Source of the DNA: Phytoseiulus persimilis
Lineage: Eukaryota > Arthropoda > Arachnida > Mesostigmata > Phytoseiidae
Assembly: GCA_037576195.1 (NCBI GenBank)
Contig: CM075102.1
Span: forward strand, 51,828,745-51,892,744
Direction of reading: 5' to 3'
Length of the DNA: 64,000 nt
A model generated the notes under the pieces. It saw nothing but the letters and a program-made list of their open reading frames with translations. It was not told where the DNA came from and made no database searches. Positions 59,801 to 64,000 of this stretch are shown in pieces; the stretch's first letter is position 1; each line of letters begins with the position of its first letter. A program made the translations under genes and the position numbers.

Positions 59801-62111
59801 CTCTTTAGAGGTGCAGGATTGATTGAGCCCAAACATCCGGGACCATTGAGCCGCTGCTCCGAAGGGACGCACGCTCTGAGGAGAGTCGAGCTCGGAGCTG
59901 TCTTCTGTATACATTACGCCCGCCTTTGACACCGCTGTGTGCTGGAGCCGGAGTCGAAATGGCTCCTTGGAAAGCTTTCAGATTCGCATGGACGAGCGAT
60001 GCCTTCAGCTCAGCCCCCCCCCCCCCCCCCCCCCCAGTGGACGCCTTCCTCATACCTTTCCGGGTTTTAGGATGATGAGGAACAAGGTCTATCGGGCATC
60101 TTCAGCACCCGCAGATTAGCTTTCAATGAGGAGAAAATAGTCCGGATGGAAGTCGATCATTGCGCGAACTCCGATTGCACCCGAGCGAGGTCGCTGAGCG
60201 AGCCGAATTGGAAGATTCTCCCCACTGACTCGGTGGGAGGCGTATCACGAGGAACTCATCAATCGCAGAAGCGAGCGAACGAGTTTCCATGTGATCCGCG
60301 GCCAACTATCGGGCAACTCATTGATGTGAGTGAGAAGACGAGGAGAGATCGGGGCAGAATGAAGAGAGGGATCGGGACGGGCTCTTTACACAAGATGAGG
60401 TTTTGTCGGAAAAGCCACAAACTTCGCCATGGGTGGCCAGCCTGAATAGAGGACGTAAACCACTATCCGTCGTTTTCCAGGTGAAGCGAGTGATCTCACA
60501 ATGACGTCGAAACTATATTAACGAGAAAACTTTTGATGTGGCCGAACAAAGGCGACTCTCAATTTCGTTCAGCACCGGATAAATCCGCGCTCTCTGTTGG
60601 TTAGGCCGGCGTTTGGTGGTCAGCTCTGTTGCGCAATGTGTAAGCTATGATCCAGCTCAGTAGCTCACAATTGTCGACAGCCTCTGAGGCTTACATGGAG
60701 CCTCTAGGAAGAATCGATATTTTCTCTGTTTTGGTGAAAAAACTACCGGAATTCAGGGTGAAACGCGCTCGAGTTTCCTTCGCCCTCTCAAACCTCCAGT
60801 TTCAATCATCCACCCCGCTGTTCGTTGATGAATTAAGCTACATCGAATGCCGTGGGATGATAGGCCAGTTCTCTCGAATCCGTTCTGTTCCCGTCCGAGC
60901 CTCATCTACGTTTACTTCTGAATCTGATTGCGAGCGCAGATGGCTCGGAATGAATCCAGTGCGCAGCTTCCGTACAGAGATTTCCATCATTCTGTTCGTG
61001 CAACGGTAGCTGAAGGCGTCCTCATGCATGAGGCCCCCGTCTCTTCTCAGAAGTCAGATTCGCTCTCGCCGTTGATAACCCTTTCCCTCTAGGCTCTCTT
61101 GACTTCTCCTAGGACAATGACCTCCCAGGGAGAGCACTGAGGCTGTTACCCCCAGCAGTTCCGCGCGCTACCACCGTAAGCAGTTCCCGACTTTGCCGCC
61201 TAGCTTTCTGTCTAAATAGTCCAGGGTAAATGAGATAGCCGTCTTTCCGAATTGACAGTTCCGCCGTTACGCTGAATAATTCACTCTGGATAGAACTACA
61301 TAACTAGAATATTGTCTGGCAGTTGGTTTCATGGATCACACTCAATAAACTACCGCAAACTGATCTGGTATTTTCTACAGAGCTGGAGTCGATTTCGGAA
61401 AATATCTCAGCGAGCGGTGACTCTTGCTGCGCTCTGGAAACCCCTCCGCAACGGAGCAATGCGTGTGAAAAAAACAGCTTTGAATGCACACAGTCTGGGG
61501 AGCGTTGATAGCTGAGGGGTCATTGTCAAGTCACAAGGTCTACGAATTTCCCCAGACCTGTTCCTCAGCAGAAGCGCGCCGACGAGAACGAGCGCCTACG
61601 CGAACTCAGCCGGTTTATGATTGATTCTTCCCAGTCCGATGAAGATCGTTTGCTGCGTGATCAGCTGCTGTATCTCAAAAATTCGACGTGAAGCTAATTC
61701 AGTCAACTAGATCGAGCAAATCAGAAGATCGGCCAGAGATTCGAATACTCACAGTGATGAGATGTTGCTTTTTCGGGCTCGTTTGATTGCTCCGATGAGT
61801 GAATCTGGATTGTCTGATTGAGAGCCGCACTCCATGGAAACTCCCCTCGTCGTATTCCAACAGGAACACGGAGCACAACTTTTACTTGCAGCGCTTGTCT
61901 TCGCTGTCCTGATCGCCTTCACCGCTGGCGTAGTTGTCGCGAGAGTTGATGAAGATGACGGCGTTGAAAATTCAGATCCGCCGCTGTTGCGAACTCCTCC
62001 GGCGGCGGCACCAGCGGCATCCAGTACATTCGAGACCAGACACATAGTGAAAATGACGGCAGCTGTTGACAGTCGGCCACCACGGCCGATCATTTTGTTC
62101 CCGGCTGACAT
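47812..62111 (-). CDS. rk: LGR2/rickets-type leucine-rich-repeat GPCR (bursicon receptor)
   Basis: Seventeen exons, minus strand, all phases compatible: 62,111-61,753; 57,913-57,848; 56,500-56,357; 56,267-56,199; 56,081-55,938; 55,742-55,602; 55,515-55,450; 54,903-54,760; 54,663-54,592; 52,114-51,771; 51,670-51,506; 51,308-51,070; 50,889-50,229; 50,098-49,884; 49,793 to about 49,558; 49,456-49,080; 48,863-47,812 (about 1,497 codons). Exon 1 encodes a signal peptide and an LRR N-cap (CAPCSCW). Exons 2-10 encode about 14 LRRs. Exon 10 has the hinge YSYHCCAY, and exons 12-13 hold seven membrane segments with PCEDLFGWW, ERN in place of DRY, HLNKRLSLKHATYIM, NDSRIAKRMALLVFTDF and NPFLYAI. ESRVTRGIGRCRHSSNFSN crosses the next junction and matches the insect bursicon receptor tail. 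Bursicon acts through Gs/cAMP in cuticle tanning. The long cytoplasmic tail is Ser/His-rich. The exon 15 donor is uncertain. Introns 1, 2 and 9 are enlarged, and introns 1 and 9 hold recognisable repeats. Confidence 0.95.
52688..53154 (+). mobile_element. Helitron-like satellite-bearing element, copy 3
   Basis: Complete small copy inside intron 9 of LGR2. The 5' module 52,688-52,812 is nearly identical to that at 22,080 (CAATAGGCTCCTCCGGTATT, GATCGGATCGACTTGGAACA). Only about three to four satellite units follow (52,813-52,965). The 3' module ends in the stem-loop at 53,128-53,147. It is the clearest case of the same mobile frame carrying very few units. Confidence 0.72.
53155..53900 (+). mobile_element. 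Helitron-like satellite-bearing element, copy 4
   Basis: Abuts copy 3 head to tail. It begins ATATAAAAAAAACAGGG with CAATAGACTACTCCAGTATT and GATCGGATCAACGTGGAACA, then seven diverged units (53,275-53,600; GGAGTCTGGAGAGGTGATTC, GATCTGACCATACTT), about 145 bp of unrelated sequence, then a 3' module with GTGTGTCTGTCAGCAGTAGA and a terminal hairpin at about 53,873-53,892. It is more diverged than copy 3 and so probably older. Confidence 0.68.
56700..57122 (-). other. unassigned 140-codon frame inside LGR2 intron 2
   Basis: The frame reads like protein over much of its length (LLPLWDDFNDETTCMRRVF, LPRLEIPDVSREQVFLRIAP). It has no recognised domain and is not part of the receptor, because exon 2 joins exon 3 perfectly without it. 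It may be a captured exon, an old transposon piece or chance. Confidence 0.3.
58530..58605 (-). repeat. dispersed repeat starting CAGTGGCGTAGCCAGG
   Basis: Reverse-orientation relative of the segment at 27,767-27,840, alignable along its full length. Lies in LGR2 intron 1. Confidence 0.6.
59088..59356 (+). mobile_element. tRNA-derived SINE, copy B
   Basis: A 269-bp forward copy in LGR2 intron 1 (antisense to the gene), bounded by a perfect 15-bp target duplication AGGTTGATGCATGGT at 59,073-59,087 and 59,357-59,371. Box A-like TGGCATAAACC is at 59,104-59,114 and box B GGTTCGATCC at 59,150-59,159. The body matches copy A (28,592-28,864), including GCAATGGGATTTGCGAGGCG, and the tail is GAAAACAG. 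Confidence 0.92.
59372..61752. other. remainder of LGR2 intron 1
   Basis: Holds short open frames without recognisable domains (for example 60,146-60,445 and 60,647-61,009, plus strand), and a run of 22 C at 60,014-60,035. No further LRR exon was seen here, and none is needed because exon 1 joins exon 2 in phase through a leucine codon. Confidence 0.4.
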
Positions 62112-62984
62112 CTGATACGGAGGAACAGATCGGAATCACTACATGATTTTGCTCATCCTGTTCGCCACTCTGCGAGCTGTTCTCGTGGATCCGTCAGTCA
62201 GTCAGTCGGTCGGTCGGTCGGTTAGTCGAATTTCACTAAGGCGGACCGCACGCTTCAGGGGAGTGGGTCTCCCACTTCAAGATGAGTCTTCTTCACCTAG
62301 CTGTGCTTGGCCGGCTGACTGTCGGTTAGTCAGACAGTCATTCAGGCCCGCGGCGAGTAGTCAGGCAAAGCTTGGCACAGTGACGACAACAACGAGCCAG
62401 GACCCGAGGCAATGACCCGATGATGCCGGCCGGCCGACCGACCGACAGTACAAGCATCCAGCCAGGCAGCTAGCCAACCAACCAACCAGTCGAGCCTTCG
62501 GGGAAGCAACCGCGCGCTGAGGAAGGGAATGTCTGATCTGAAAGGGAGGGTGCTACGAGGGAAAGAGCCAACACCGAGAGGGAAAACGTCATTTCTACCA
62601 CGGCTGGCAACTGTGCTAATGCCGCCATTTTTCTCGATTCCAAGCCGTGGAGCGAACTCCTCCAGAGCAGCATCGAGGGGAGTGTTGCGAGCGAAGATGT
62701 CGGGAAGGGAAAAAATCGAATCGACCTACAAGAGAGAAGCGAACAACACATGTTATCAACTCACGGTACAGCACACCGCACTACACTAACTATATGAGTG
62801 GACGATTTGGAAAATCAACTGCGCATCAACTGCGAAACGCGATGTTCCGATTATCACGAATGAAACCGCACGCTTCCTGCGCGGCCACCAAAAATCAGAT
62901 TCTCCCCCCCCCCCCCCCTCTAATTATCTGATACGCATATGATTTTTAGGGAAACGTAATATCTGATGAGCATACTGGGGAGGA
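62112..62984. other. LGR2 upstream region
   Basis: Immediately upstream of the receptor start. Contains GTCG/GGTC simple repeats at 62,193-62,228 and their complement at 62,427-62,447, a CCAAC run at about 62,475-62,490, and a run of 15 C at 62,904-62,918. A plus-strand 86-codon frame (62,529-62,789) is not recognisable. Confidence 0.4.
62193..62447. repeat. inverted simple repeats (GGTC/GACC)
   Basis: CAGTCGGTCGGTCGGTCGG at about 62,203-62,221 and CCGGCCGACCGACCGACAG at about 62,431-62,449 are complementary over about 13 bp and separated by about 210 bp, 90-340 bp upstream of the LGR2 start codon. Confidence 0.55.
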
Positions 62985-64000
62985 CTGAGGTATCGATATC
63001 GCGAAGATGAGAGGACAAGGGTCAACGGTTGCAGTACCATGAGTGGAGAGTTCAAGGGAGTTCAGACTCAGATAAAATCTAGAATTCCTCAGGCTCTTTA
63101 CTTCCATTGCGCGAGCCTTTGCTTGAACCTCGCCATGGTACACTCATCACAACATGGAACAATAAGGAATACTGTGGGCACGGTCGCCAGCGTTTACTCC
63201 TTCACTTCGAACTCTTCCCCTCGCATCGCCAGTCTCGAGAATCAAGTCAAGCTACATTTCAACGATGAGGTGGCGCGTCGGCTCAAGCCGTTGTGTGCGA
63301 CCAGATGGATGGAAAGTCACAAGGCTTTCATTAACTTCAGGGAGATGTTCGTGCCGATCGTTGACGCGCTCGAAGACATCAGCACAAACAGGAGAGACGC
63401 GAGTCATCGCGCTCATGAGCTCCTAACCTCGATTTGCTCGTGCGGATTTGTGGCAGCCCCTCTCGTCATAGAGAGCTTTTCGTCACTCAAACTCCCCCTG
63501 TCAGTGAATCTTCAGTCCGAACCTCGCCGCCGCCGCCGAACTCGATATATTTAGTGCACTCGATACCGTCGACAGTATGACGTCTGCTTTGCAGCAGCGA
63601 AGAAAAAACGCTGGAGCACTGTTTGCCGGAATTTTCAGCCAGGTCGAATCGATTTGTTCTCAACTGGAAATCGACGTCAAACTCCCTAGATTGTGCCACA
63701 TTCAGAGAAACAGAGAGAACCATACCTCGCAAACAGTTGAAGAGTTCTTCAGAGTCTCACTGTACATACCATACTTGGATGAACTCATCAACGAGATGGC
63801 TAGCCTCTTCGAGGATTGTAGAAAAGAAGCTCTGAAGATTCAATATATTGTGCCGAGATTTATGGGGGATAGCGAATTCGGTGATCTCAAATATGTGACG
63901 GAATTCTATCAGAACGACCTGGGTTGTAGCTTGAGTACAATTGGGGGCGAATACGAACGTTGGAAACTGAAACGGACGAAGATCCTGAAGGAGGAGCGAC
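62985..64000 (+). pseudogene. hAT-superfamily transposase (ZMYM1-like), continues past the window
   Basis: Plus-strand pieces in order: RGQGSTVAV (usual RGQGYDGAA) at about 62,998, then a frameshift into MSGEFKGVQTQI (63,039) with PQALYFHCASLCLNL, SPRIASLENQVKL, and LKPLCATRWMESHKAF. A second frameshift at the CGCCGCCGCC run (about 63,525) precedes ELDIFSALDTVDSM, LPRLCHIQRNRENHTSQTVE and SLYIPYLDELINEMASLFED. This is the layout of hAT transposases related to ZMYM1. The 5' end appears truncated and the 3' end lies outside. Confidence 0.87.

Noticed and set aside
61834-62115. Plus-strand frame with an alanine-rich hydrophobic start
   Set aside because: It is antisense to LGR2 exon 1, whose signal peptide and LRR N-cap are convincing and join exon 2 in phase.

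Overview
The window is eukaryotic nuclear DNA, almost certainly from an arthropod. Four protein genes have spliced GT-AG exons that join in phase, and nearly everything between them is transposon and tandem-repeat DNA. One gene is a complete LGR2/rickets-type receptor, whose C-terminal tail carries a block I recognise from the insect bursicon receptor. Most introns are only 80-220 bp where no transposon has inserted, and base composition is fairly GC-rich. A compact-genome chelicerate such as a mite would fit, but that is inference.

Layout. Positions 1-14,345: a 14-kb array of a 45-bp satellite ending in a conserved 3' module. 15,651-18,728 (+): a SWAP70/DEF6-type PH-domain gene, incompletely resolved. 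18.7-22 kb: unassigned sequence with a probable BEL/Pao scrap. 22,080-25,160: a complete element with a conserved 5' module, about 61 units of a sister 45-bp satellite, and a 3' module with a terminal stem-loop. 26.4-29.6 kb: a dead pogo-type transposase, a minisatellite in both orientations, a tRNA-derived SINE with a 17-bp target duplication, and an old reverse copy of the satellite element. 30,605-32,522 (+): a complete five-exon NOP53 gene. 33-35.9 kb: a decayed LINE split by a ~1-kb near-perfect palindrome flanked by TA. 39,866-40,476 (+): a two-exon ZC2HC1 zinc-finger gene, with coding-like disordered exons upstream. 43.9-47.1 kb (-): a truncated Ty3/Gypsy fragment beside a dead Tigger/pogo element that keeps one terminal inverted repeat. 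47,812-62,111 (-): the LGR2/rickets (bursicon receptor) gene, 17 exons, about 1,497 codons. 62,985-64,000 (+): a frameshifted hAT transposase running off the right edge.

The most notable feature is a family of elements built as 5' module, 45-bp tandem units, then 3' module with an AGTCGGCC/GGCCGGCT hairpin. Six copies are visible. Unit number ranges from about 4 (inside an LGR2 intron) to more than 300 (left edge). I read them as non-autonomous Helitron/Helentron-like elements (compare DINE-1/HINE and bivalve pearl elements) that spread and seed satellite DNA. The host genes are unrelated to each other: ribosome biogenesis (NOP53), cuticle-hormone signalling (LGR2), a PH-domain adaptor/GEF type, and a zinc-finger protein. 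No operon-like relation is implied.
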